DNA from: JBDRDI01 sp043820875
GTDB taxonomy: Bacteria > Patescibacteriota > Patescibacteriia > Patescibacteriales > UBA12075
DNA length: 19,219 nt
Direction: 5' to 3'
NCBI GenBank assembly: GCA_043820875.1
Contig: JBDRDI010000012.1
Coordinates: forward strand, 1-19,219
Shown: one piece after another, positions 7,523 to 13,880 of the stretch
Layout of the letters: the number at the start of each line of letters is the position of its first letter
How positions within the stretch are numbered: the stretch's first letter is position 1
The notes under the pieces: generated by a model
Told to the model about the DNA's origin: nothing
Seen by the model: only the letters and a program-made list of their open reading frames with translations
The model's database searches: none
Translations under genes and position numbers: made by a program

Positions 7523-7540
7523 ATGTTGATGGTTATTAAC
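7501..7540 (-). repeat. Heptamer array (GTTAANN), right arm, overlapping the gene end
   Basis: In-phase units AAAGTTA, AAAGTTA, ACTGTTA, AATGTTG, ATGGTTA and a TTAAC end, which are the reverse complement type of the left arm. It covers the last 22 bases of the four-helix-bundle gene and stops exactly at the first base of tRNA-Met. Confidence 0.88.
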
Positions 7541-7614
7541 GGCTGGGTAGCTCAGTTGGTTAGAGCGTAGCACTCATAACGCTAAGGTCGAGAGTTCAAG
7601 CCTCTCCCCAGCCA
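7541..7614 (+). tRNA. tRNA-Met, elongator type (anticodon CAT)
   Basis: 74-nt cloverleaf: acceptor GGCTGGG/CCCAGCC, D arm GCTC/GAGC, anticodon loop CTCATAA (CAT), T stem GAGAG/CTCTC. The loop and the first base pair G-C match elongator tRNA-Met rather than initiator; a lysidine-modified Ile tRNA is less likely from overall similarity to E. coli metT. One A-C mismatch in the anticodon stem. No CCA encoded. Confidence 0.92.
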
Positions 7615-7615
7615 C

Positions 7616-7685
7616 TTGCAACAGTTAACAATTAACTTTTAACAATTAATCGTTAATAGTTAAATGTTAATAGTTAAAAGTTATT
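7616..7685. repeat. Ten heptamers in two opposed halves between tRNA-Met and tRNA-Lys
   Basis: Five units of the NNTTAAC type (TTGCAAC, AGTTAAC, AATTAAC, TTTTAAC, AATTAAT) followed directly by five of the opposite type (CGTTAAT, AGTTAAA, TGTTAAT, AGTTAAA, AGTTATT). The halves can fold on each other; a window of four units pairs at about 22 of 28 positions. It looks like the flanked-gene arrangement at 7122-7540 but with no gene inside. Confidence 0.85.
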
Positions 7686-7687
7686 AA

Positions 7688-7763
7688 GCGCTCATAGCTC
7701 AGCTGGTAGAGCAGTTGCCTCTTAAGCAAACGGTCGCAGGTTCAAATCCTGCTGGGCGCACCA
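7688..7763 (+). tRNA. tRNA-Lys (anticodon CTT), CCA encoded
   Basis: Cloverleaf with acceptor GCGCTCA/TGGGCGC, D arm GCTC/GAGC, anticodon loop CTCTTAA (CTT), T stem GCAGG/CCTGC. Discriminator A at 7760 is followed by CCA at 7761-7763, unlike the two tRNAs upstream. One G-A mismatch at the base of the anticodon stem. Confidence 0.93.
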
Positions 7764-7806
7764 AAAAATACACTCATTTTAAAGATGTTTTTTAGTCCAT
7801 GCGAAT

Positions 7807-9279
7807 ATGAATAAAGGCGTAGAAAATAAATTGTTTCATAATCAAGCCGAAGATTTTATTGATGATGAAAAAATTTGGAGTCAATTGAAAATGCATCAAA
7901 ATCCATTGAACTCGGAAGTGCGAAGAATAATTCAAAAATCATTAAATATTCAGACTTTACAGCCGGAAGAAGTGGCGATTTTATTAAACGTGCAAGATGA
8001 AAAATTATGGCAAGAAATGAAATTCGCCGCGAAAGAAATAAAAAAGAAAGTTTACGACAATAGAATTGTAACCTTTGCTCCTTTGTATTGCAGCAATTAT
8101 TGTCTTAATAGTTGTCTTTATTGTGGGTTCCGCAAAGAAAATTCAGAAGAAGAAAGGCGCCGACTTACAATTGATGAAGTCAAAAAAGAAGCCGAGATTC
8201 TTGTTGGCCAGATTGGGCACAAGAGATTGATTGTCGTTTATGGAGAAAGTCCATTGTCAAACGCTGATTACATTGCTGAAACCATCAAGGCTATTTATCA
8301 GATAGAAATAAAAAAAGAAAAAGGGATTAATCGGGTTAGAAGAGTAAATGTTAATGCCGCTCCGATGTCGGTTGAAGATTTGAAAAAAATAAAAGAAGCC
8401 GGCATCGGCACTTATCAAGTTTTTCAAGAAACTTATCATCATAAAACTTACGCGAAAGTGCATCCCAAAGGAAGCAGAAAAAGCGACTATCAATGGAGGC
8501 TGAACTGCATGCATCGCGCCCTTGAGGCCGGAATTGATGACGTGGCCATAGGCGCGCTTTTCGGGCTTTATGATTGGCGCTTTGAAGTCATGGGTTTGCA
8601 ATATCACACGATAGAATTGGAAAAAAGATTTAACGGTATTGGTCCTCATACGATTTCTTTTCCCCGTCTGCAGCTGGCGCAAAACGCCCCATTGATTCAA
8701 GAGACCGAATATAAAGTTTCGGATGAAGATTTTTTGAAATTGATTACTGTCATTCGTTTGGCAGTTCCTTACACGGGAATGATTATTACGGCGAGAGAAC
8801 CGAAAGAAATCAGAGAAAAAGCAATAGATTTGGGCTGTACGCAGACCGACGCTTCAACAAAAATAGGTATTGGCGCTTATTTGGAAAACGACAATAATCA
8901 AAAACTTGAAAAACAACAATTTCTTTTACGCAACACGGAGAGTCTTGATGATTTGGTAAGAGATTTGGCTGAAAAAGGAATTATTACTTCATTTTGCACA
9001 GCGGGATATCGGTGTGGGAGAACAGGAGAAAAAATTATGGGACTGCTTCGTTGCGGCAAAGAAGCCGTATTTTGTAAAATTAATGCCATATTAACTTTTC
9101 GTGAATGGTTGGATGATTTTGCAAGCGAAGAAACCAAAAAAATCGCGGAAAACGTTATCAAGAAAGAAATTGAAGAAATTAAAAATAAGACTCCGGAAAT
9201 TTATCCGCAAAATTTGACGGCACTGTTGGAAGATTATTATAAAAAAATTTGCGCCGGAGAAAGAGATTTGTATGTATGA
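7807..9279 (+). CDS. hydG: [FeFe]-hydrogenase maturase HydG with altered auxiliary-cluster cysteines
   Basis: HydG is a radical SAM tyrosine lyase that makes the CO and CN ligands of the H-cluster. Length 490 aa is normal. The radical SAM cluster motif is YCLNSCLYCGFR (C99, C103, C106), with an extra Cys at 95. The C-terminal block FCTAGYRCGRTG (from F396) and then VFCKINAILTFREWLDDF matches the HydG region FCTACYR..GRTG...C..NA..TF, which binds the second FeS cluster with CX2CX22C. Here C397 and C423 are kept but the middle Cys is Gly400, while a new Cys is at 403 and another at 416. ThiH, the closest relative, lacks this C-terminal block, and hydE and hydF follow directly, so HydG is well supported. 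ATG 7807 fits the family start. The last 8 bases overlap hydE. Confidence 0.92.
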   Translation: MNKGVENKLFHNQAEDFIDDEKIWSQLKMHQNPLNSEVRRIIQKSLNIQTLQPEEVAILLNVQDEKLWQEMKFAAKEIKKKVYDNRIVTFAPLYCSNYCLNSCLYCGFRKENSEEERRRLTIDEVKKEAEILVGQIGHKRLIVVYGESPLSNADYIAETIKAIYQIEIKKEKGINRVRRVNVNAAPMSVEDLKKIKEAGIGTYQVFQETYHHKTYAKVHPKGSRKSDYQWRLNCMHRALEAGIDDVAIGALFGLYDWRFEVMGLQYHTIELEKRFNGIGPHTISFPRLQLAQNAPLIQETEYKVSDEDFLKLITVIRLAVPYTGMIITAREPKEIREKAIDLGCTQTDASTKIGIGAYLENDNNQKLEKQQFLLRNTESLDDLVRDLAEKGIITSFCTAGYRCGRTGEKIMGLLRCGKEAVFCKINAILTFREWLDDFASEETKKIAENVIKKEIEEIKNKTPEIYPQNLTALLEDYYKKICAGERDLYV

Positions 9280-10327
9280 AGACAGCCAAATAAAAAGTTG
9301 GCTTTTGGCCGAAGGCGAGAACCAGCAGAATCTTTTTCAAGAAGCCCGCAACATAAAAGAAAAAAATTTTGAGAAGCGCGTTTGGTTTCGCGGCTTGATT
9401 GAATTTTCCAATATTTGTCGGAATGATTGTTCTTATTGCGGAATCAGAAGGGAAAATAAAAAAACAGAAAGATTTGAAATGGGCATCGAAGAAATTTTAA
9501 AGTGTTTGAAATTTATTGATCAAGCGAATTACGGATCGGTTGTGTACCAATCCGGAGAAATAAATTCCGATTCTTTCAAAAATTATTTATTGGAGATTGT
9601 CCGATTGACGCGCCGAAATTTTCCGAATATGGGAATTACAATTTCTTGTGGAGAACAGAATTCTGAATTTTTAAAAGCGTTGAAAGAAGCCGGTGCTACT
9701 CGCTATTTACTTCGAATTGAAACATCCGACCCCAAATTATACGCCCGCCTTCATCCCAAAGAAATGTCGTGGCAAAAAAGATTTCAATGCTTAAAAGATT
9801 TACAAAAGTTGGATTATCAAGTTGGCACAGGAGTGATGATTGGTCTCCCCGGCCAAACCGTGGAAGACTTGATAAGCGACCTGCATTTTTTTACGGAAAA
9901 TAATTTTGATATGTTTGGGATAGGGCCCTATGTTGTTCACAAAGATACGCCCTTGGGCGATGATTCTGAAGTTCAGCAATGGTGGCGTAAAAATAAAAAA
10001 CATAATTTTAATTTATTTTTAAATTTTTTAGCTGTCTTGCGGATATTGCGTCCGAATGTAAATATCGCCGCCGCAACAGCTTGCGATGTTTTTGATCCGT
10101 TGGGAAGAATAAAAGTGTTACAAATTGCGGGGAATATAATCATGCCGTCGGTGACCCCAAAAAATTATCGCAGTAAATATCTTTTATACGAAAATAAGCC
10201 TTGCGTTGATGAAAAAGCGGAAAAATGTTTTGATTGTTTGACTCGAAAAATCAAGCGAGCCGGGCTGGAACCGGTTTTCGGCGAACAAGGAAATTCTCCT
10301 TTTTATTACCAAAGAAAAAATGTCTAA
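9272..10327 (+). CDS. hydE: [FeFe]-hydrogenase maturase HydE
   Basis: Radical SAM enzyme needed to make the diiron precursor of the H-cluster. Length 351 aa is normal. N-terminal motif FSNICRNDCSYCGIRR gives Cx3Cx2C (C49, C53, C56). Family blocks follow: YQSGEI, ISCGEQ, ATRYLLRIETSDPKLYARLHP, GTGVMIGLPGQTVEDL and DMFGIGPYVVHKDTPLG. The optional second cluster motif CX7CX2C is present (C311, C319, C322), as in Thermotoga maritima HydE. Start ATG 9272 overlaps hydG by 8 nt and has GGAG at 9256-9259, a fair ribosome binding site inside hydG; an ATG at 9276 is in another frame. It overlaps hydF by 8 nt, so the three are translationally coupled. Confidence 0.96.
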   Translation: MYEDSQIKSWLLAEGENQQNLFQEARNIKEKNFEKRVWFRGLIEFSNICRNDCSYCGIRRENKKTERFEMGIEEILKCLKFIDQANYGSVVYQSGEINSDSFKNYLLEIVRLTRRNFPNMGITISCGEQNSEFLKALKEAGATRYLLRIETSDPKLYARLHPKEMSWQKRFQCLKDLQKLDYQVGTGVMIGLPGQTVEDLISDLHFFTENNFDMFGIGPYVVHKDTPLGDDSEVQQWWRKNKKHNFNLFLNFLAVLRILRPNVNIAAATACDVFDPLGRIKVLQIAGNIIMPSVTPKNYRSKYLLYENKPCVDEKAEKCFDCLTRKIKRAGLEPVFGEQGNSPFYYQRKNV

Positions 10328-11591
10328 ACAAAAAGAAAGAAACATCATCGCCATTATCGGTCGAACCAACGCTGGCAAGTCCAGTTTGCTCAATCTTTTG
10401 AGCGGACAAAAAGATTATGCTATCGTGGATAAAATTCCCGGAACAACCACGGATACGGTTGTCGCCCTGATGGAAATTCACGGGCTTGGACCCTGTAAAG
10501 TTTTGGATACAGCGGGAGTTGATGAACATTCCGAATTGGGAGAGAAAAAAAGAAAAAAAACCTTTGAAGCGATAGAGGAGGCGGACTTGAATTTGGTTGT
10601 GGTTGATATTGATAATAGCGAACTTGATATTGAGGCGGAATTGATTGAACGGGCGCAAAAATATCAAAAGCAAGTTTTTATTATTATTAATATATTTGAT
10701 AATCAAAAAGTGACCGAGAGGCAAATAGAAAAAATAAAACAAAAATTGAATCAGCCGGTGTTGGCCATTGATGTTAACAATAAAAAATATCACCGCGAAT
10801 TGGTTGATTTTATAAAAAATAATTATAAAAAAGAAAATCAAGAGCAGGACCTTCTTCCCGGTGTGAATAAAAAAGGTTTTGTTCTCTTGATTATTCCCAT
10901 GGATGAAGAAACACCGGCTCAAAGACTTCTTCGGCCACAAGACATGGCCGTGGAAAGAATATTGAGAAAGTTTGCGACTCCCGTACTGTTTCGGTTGGAT
11001 TTAAATAAAGCGCGCAACTCCAATCAAAATTTGGTTCAAGAAGAATTTAAAAAATACCAAAACTTACTCAATCTTTTAAAAAATTCTTCCGAAGGATTAC
11101 AGCTTGTTATCACTGACAGCCAGGCCTTTGATATCGTCCCGAAATGGACGCCGGAAAATATTCCTTTGACATCTTTTTCAATTATGATGGTTAATTACAT
11201 GAGTATGGGGAATTTGGCATTGATGGCGGAAGGAGCGAGGGCGATTGATAATTTAAAGGATGGGAGTAAAGTGTTGATCGTTGAGGCATGCAATCATGAT
11301 CGAAAATGCAACGACATCGGCACCGTGCAAATACCGAAAATTTTGGAAAAAAAGACAGGCGGAAAAATTGATTTTGAATTTAATTTCGGCCGAACATTTA
11401 CCGAGGATTTGAAACAATATGACTTAATCGTCCATTGCGGTCCTTGCATGATTGACCGGCAAAAATTTTTAAGACGCTTATCCAAAGTTCAAGAAGCCGG
11501 CGTCCCAATTACAAATTACGGTATCCTGCTCGCTTTTACTCAAAACATGGAAGTCCTTGAAAGAGCGATAAAACCATTCAATGTGCGCTGA
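10320..11591 (+). CDS. hydF: [FeFe]-hydrogenase maturation GTPase/scaffold HydF
   Basis: HydF is the GTPase scaffold that carries the diiron subcluster to the hydrogenase. Length 423 aa is normal. P-loop GRTNAGKSS (14-22), switch region PGTTTDTV (40-47) and G3 DTAG (63-66) are intact. The G4 motif NKxD reads NIFD, with the Lys lost, so guanine recognition may be changed. The C-terminal FeS site fits CxHx45HCxxC: C324, H326, H372-C373 and C376 (ACNHD and HCGPC), the family signature. An extra Cys (C330) lies close by. Last gene of hydGEF; it stops with TGA, 15 bp before the -35 box of the next promoter. No clear terminator was found between. Confidence 0.96.
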   Translation: MSKQKERNIIAIIGRTNAGKSSLLNLLSGQKDYAIVDKIPGTTTDTVVALMEIHGLGPCKVLDTAGVDEHSELGEKKRKKTFEAIEEADLNLVVVDIDNSELDIEAELIERAQKYQKQVFIIINIFDNQKVTERQIEKIKQKLNQPVLAIDVNNKKYHRELVDFIKNNYKKENQEQDLLPGVNKKGFVLLIIPMDEETPAQRLLRPQDMAVERILRKFATPVLFRLDLNKARNSNQNLVQEEFKKYQNLLNLLKNSSEGLQLVITDSQAFDIVPKWTPENIPLTSFSIMMVNYMSMGNLALMAEGARAIDNLKDGSKVLIVEACNHDRKCNDIGTVQIPKILEKKTGGKIDFEFNFGRTFTEDLKQYDLIVHCGPCMIDRQKFLRRLSKVQEAGVPITNYGILLAFTQNMEVLERAIKPFNVR

Positions 11592-11605
11592 GCTGGAATA
11601 AGCGC

Positions 11606-11634
11606 TTGCACGGTTTTTTAGGGCATGTTATACT
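11606..11634 (+). promoter_or_regulatory. Sigma70-type promoter for the blaI-M56 pair
   Basis: TTGCAC at 11606-11611, 17-bp spacer, TATACT at 11629-11634 with an extended TGT just before it (11626-11628). It lies right after hydF and drives the regulator pair. The -10 box overlaps the operator at 11631-11648. Confidence 0.75.
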
Positions 11635-11648
11635 ACATTGTATAGTAG
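11631..11648 (+). promoter_or_regulatory. BlaI/CopY-type operator (autoregulatory)
   Basis: Dyad built on ACTACA-N3-TGTAGT; here ACTACATTGTATAGTAG at 11632-11648, one mismatch in the right half. It overlaps the -10 box. It shares 15 of 17 positions with the site at 13170-13186. TACA/TGTA half-sites are typical for the BlaI/MecI/CopY family (CopY boxes usually have N2 between them). Confidence 0.75.
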
Positions 11649-11661
11649 CAATTATAAATTT

Positions 11662-12054
11662 ATGAAAAAAAAGAGATTTAATACTTTTGGTGAATTGGAA
11701 GCTAAAATAATGGAAATAGTTTGGGGGCTGGAAAATGCTTCTGTGCGGGATGTTTTAAACAGAATTAAAGTTAAGGCGCAGAAAAAACCAGCGTATACCA
11801 CCATCATGACCGTGATGGCGCGTTTGTGTGAAAAGGAAATTTTAGGCCGTAAATTTAATGGCGATACTTATATTTACGCGCCTGTCCAAAACAAAGAACA
11901 ATTTTTATCTTCAGCTTCAAAAAAAATTCTTAATAATTTAATTAATGATTTCGGTGAAGACGTGGCCGTGGCCGGATTTATTGATGCCTTGGAAAGCAAT
12001 AATATTAAAAAATCAGAGAAACTGAGAAATAAATTAAAAAAGATTATCAAATAA
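11662..12054 (+). CDS. BlaI/MecI/CopY-family winged-helix repressor
   Basis: 130-aa repressor of the BlaI family: N-terminal winged helix, C-terminal dimerisation helices. Landmarks: FGELEAKIMEIVW (helix 1), ASVRDVLNRI, AYTTIMTVMARLCEKEIL (recognition helix) and YIYAPV (wing). ATG 11662 (MKKKRF) is chosen over an in-frame TTG at 11638, which lies inside the operator. Only one Cys is present, and the C-terminal CxC metal motif of the copper repressor CopY is missing, so it should not sense copper directly. The next gene, 3 bp downstream, is an M56 protease as in bla and mec systems, so inactivation by proteolysis is expected. It probably represses its own promoter and the copper/thiol operon through the two matching operators. 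Confidence 0.92.
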   Translation: MKKKRFNTFGELEAKIMEIVWGLENASVRDVLNRIKVKAQKKPAYTTIMTVMARLCEKEILGRKFNGDTYIYAPVQNKEQFLSSASKKILNNLINDFGEDVAVAGFIDALESNNIKKSEKLRNKLKKIIK

Positions 12055-12057
12055 TAC

Positions 12058-13122
12058 ATGTTGAATTTAAAAATAAAAACCAATAATATATTTTATAAAA
12101 TTTTTTTAATAGGTTTTTTGTTTTTTGTTTTTTTCTCATCTTTAAGCGTCCTTTTGTATAACAGATTGTCTTTTGTGGCAGCTTCTTTAAGTGATAAACT
12201 AAAGGCTATTTGCGGCTGTACCGATCATCTTGTTTTTTCTCATCATCCTTTTATCTTTAGTTCTTTGTATTTAATTGGCGCGGGAGCGATATTTTCTTTT
12301 TGTTTTGTATTGTTTAAAATATTTAAATTAAAACGAACAACGAACAGATTTATTAATTTTAATTTGCGAAACAAAAAGAAATTTATTTCCAAAAAATTGG
12401 CGACAGCGTCCAGCTCACTGAATTTGGAAAAAAGAATAATGGAAATTAATGACCGCAACCCAGTTGTCTTTTGTTTTGGATTAATCAAGCCGAAAATTTG
12501 TATTTCGTCAGCATTTGTCAAAAAATTAAATGAAAAAGAATTAATGGCTGTTCTCCTACATGAACAATATCATATTATTACTCATGAAAATATAAAAATA
12601 TTTATTATTAAAATTATTGCAACTGTTTTGTTTTTTGTCCCGGGGTTAAAGGCCTTGTCTGAGGAATATTTTATGCTTTCGGAATTATCTGCGGATGAAT
12701 GGTCAATTGATAACTCCGAAGACAAAACATTTTTGGCCGGTGCGATTTATAAAATTTTAGAATTAAAAGAAAGTGCAACCCTGGAAGATGGTTTGGCGAT
12801 TGCTTCTTTCGGGCATATTACCGAAGAGAGAGTGGCGAGAATGACAGATGATAATTATCATTTTAATTTACAAATTTTAAAACCAAGATTATTAATAAGT
12901 ATTTCTTTTTTGTCTTTTATTTTTTTATTATTTATCTTCTTTATTTATTCCAGTAAGACAACATTGGCCAGCCATAATGTTAGGTCATGTTTATCCGGAC
13001 ATGTCAGTGCGCATGAAGGGTGTCAAATGTTATCAGACGGATCAATATGCAAGATGTATGAAGGCAATACACAGCCGACAGGCATGGCGTGCAGCGAGGT
13101 GTCTTATAGCGTCTTGGAATAA
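12058..13122 (+). CDS. BlaR1-like M56 membrane metalloprotease with Cys/His/Met-rich outer segments
   Basis: 354-aa membrane protein of the BlaR1/MecR1 protease family. Zinc motif LLHEQYH (HExxH at 168-172) and SELSADEW (208-215) mark peptidase M56. Likely membrane segments: about 11-34, 66-90, 180-197 and 278-298. The penicillin-binding sensor domain of BlaR1 is missing. Instead the outer loop between the first two segments has CGC (52-54), H57, H62 and H63, and the 56-residue tail after the last segment has C311, H315, H319, C322, M324, C331, M333, M343 and C345. These residues could bind a soft metal such as Cu+ or form switchable disulfides. Three bp separate it from the repressor. I infer that it senses metal or redox state outside and cleaves, or triggers cleavage of, the repressor inside. 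Confidence 0.88.
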   Translation: MLNLKIKTNNIFYKIFLIGFLFFVFFSSLSVLLYNRLSFVAASLSDKLKAICGCTDHLVFSHHPFIFSSLYLIGAGAIFSFCFVLFKIFKLKRTTNRFINFNLRNKKKFISKKLATASSSLNLEKRIMEINDRNPVVFCFGLIKPKICISSAFVKKLNEKELMAVLLHEQYHIITHENIKIFIIKIIATVLFFVPGLKALSEEYFMLSELSADEWSIDNSEDKTFLAGAIYKILELKESATLEDGLAIASFGHITEERVARMTDDNYHFNLQILKPRLLISISFLSFIFLLFIFFIYSSKTTLASHNVRSCLSGHVSAHEGCQMLSDGSICKMYEGNTQPTGMACSEVSYSVLE

Positions 13123-13148
13123 TTATTTTTTTAATTTTCTATTTAAAT

Positions 13149-13177
13149 TTGACAAATTTTTATTGTTCAACTACAAT
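13149..13177 (+). promoter_or_regulatory. Strong sigma70-type promoter of the copper/thiol operon
   Basis: Perfect TTGACA at 13149-13154, a 17-bp spacer and TACAAT at 13172-13177. It is the best promoter in the window and lies about 70 bases before the DUF2318 gene. The -10 box is inside the operator at 13170-13186. Confidence 0.88.
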
Positions 13178-13186
13178 GTGTAGTAG
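13170..13186 (+). promoter_or_regulatory. BlaI/CopY-type operator of the copper/thiol operon
   Basis: Perfect inverted repeat ACTACA-ATG-TGTAGT (13170-13184) followed by AG, overlapping the -10 box, so a bound repressor would block RNA polymerase. It differs from the site before blaI at only two of 17 positions. Confidence 0.82.
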
Positions 13187-13215
13187 GGTGTGGATAATTA
13201 AAATTTAATAATTTG

Positions 13216-13236
13216 CCCAACAAATTTTTTGCTGGG
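13216..13236 (+). promoter_or_regulatory. Leader hairpin before the DUF2318 gene
   Basis: CCCAACAAA at 13216-13224 and TTTGCTGGG at 13228-13236 pair with one mismatch (8 of 9), 11 bases before the start codon. There is no long T run, so it is not a plain terminator. It would lie in the 5' leader of the operon transcript and could affect translation or mRNA stability. Confidence 0.4.
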
Positions 13237-13247
13237 TTTATAGACTT

Positions 13248-13817
13248 ATGACAAATAAAATTTCTCTTTTTATGCCGATGTTTTTATTATTTATTGGCGC
13301 CTCTCTATTGTTTGGTGGATATACCAAAAAGACAGAGCAGGGAATAAATAACGCGAAATTATCTTCTGAAAAAACAAGTGTCGTAACAGACGATCTCCCG
13401 ATAAAGGCAAAAACGATCAATGATAATTTTTTAGGAGACAGGGGGTTAAAAGTAGACGAAAAGGGCGGAGAGCTATTAATAGACGAAGAATCAGTGAATG
13501 ATGGTGACATGCATGCTTTCAATTATTTTTCCAAAAAAGAAAATAAAACCATTTATTTTTTTGTGTTAAAAGCGCCTGACGGAACTTATCGAGCGGCAGC
13601 CAACGCTTGCGAGGTTTGCTACGGAGCCAAAAAAGGTTTCAGCCAGAAGGGAGATTTAATAATGTGTGATAATTGCCGGACAACTTACCCCAAAGATTTA
13701 ATTGCCAAGGAAAAGGGCGGATGTAATCCGGGTCCGATCAATCCGGACGTTTCCGTTCAGAATAAACAATTGGCATTAGATGTAGAAGACATTGAGGCCG
13801 TGGCTTATTTATTTTAA
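13248..13817 (+). CDS. DUF2318 Cys-rich membrane-anchored protein
   Basis: 189-aa protein with an N-terminal membrane anchor or uncleaved signal (residues 5-24) and a DUF2318 domain. The family signature is clear: ANACEVCYGAKKGF (C121, C124), GDLIMCDNC (C140, C143) and KGGCNPGPI (C159). These five cysteines suggest a bound metal or FeS centre outside the membrane. DUF2318 proteins are found in bacterial iron/copper-linked uptake loci (p19/Ftr1 type), but the exact function of the domain is not settled. First gene of the operon driven by the promoter at 13149. It is followed 63 bp later by the HMA-cupredoxin fusion. ATG 13248 has no clear ribosome binding site. Confidence 0.88.
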   Translation: MTNKISLFMPMFLLFIGASLLFGGYTKKTEQGINNAKLSSEKTSVVTDDLPIKAKTINDNFLGDRGLKVDEKGGELLIDEESVNDGDMHAFNYFSKKENKTIYFFVLKAPDGTYRAAANACEVCYGAKKGFSQKGDLIMCDNCRTTYPKDLIAKEKGGCNPGPINPDVSVQNKQLALDVEDIEAVAYLF

Positions 13818-13845
13818 TAGTTTAATAAACACATGATATCGGTTA

Positions 13846-13873
13846 TAAATATAAATTATAAACTATAAACTAA
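13846..13873 (+). repeat. Heptamer array (TAAACTA type) before the HMA-cupredoxin gene
   Basis: TAAATA, TAAATTA, TAAACTA, TAAACTA and a short end, ending 8 bases before the next start codon. A third heptamer family in the window; shorter and more degenerate than the others, so less certain. Confidence 0.6.
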
Positions 13874-13880
13874 GAAGAAT

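Noticed and set aside
7122..7685. CRISPR-like array
   Set aside because: Units are 7 bp without spacers; no cas genes.
7761..7804. Terminator after tRNA-Lys (A-rich and T-rich stretches)
   Set aside because: The stretches do not form a good stem; no GC-rich hairpin.
7807..9279. hydG being thiH (thiamine synthesis)
   Set aside because: C-terminal GRTG and NAxxTF block and the hydE-hydF neighbours fit HydG; ThiH lacks this extension.
10251..10940. 229-aa minus-strand ORF opposite the start of hydF
   Set aside because: Low-complexity Phe/Ile-rich translation, mirror of a clear gene; no ribosome site or family motif.
9277..11591. TGA read as glycine (code 25)
   Set aside because: TGA ends hydG, hydF and the methyltransferase at the expected family C-termini.
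11585..11620. Possible terminator after hydF (GCGCT...AGCGC then T-rich)
   Set aside because: Only a 5-bp stem, an 11-base loop, and the T run does not follow directly; the T-rich part is the spacer of the next promoter.
11662..12054. Repressor being CopY itself
   Set aside because: No C-terminal CxC metal motif and an M56 protease partner; BlaI/MecI-like is the better call.
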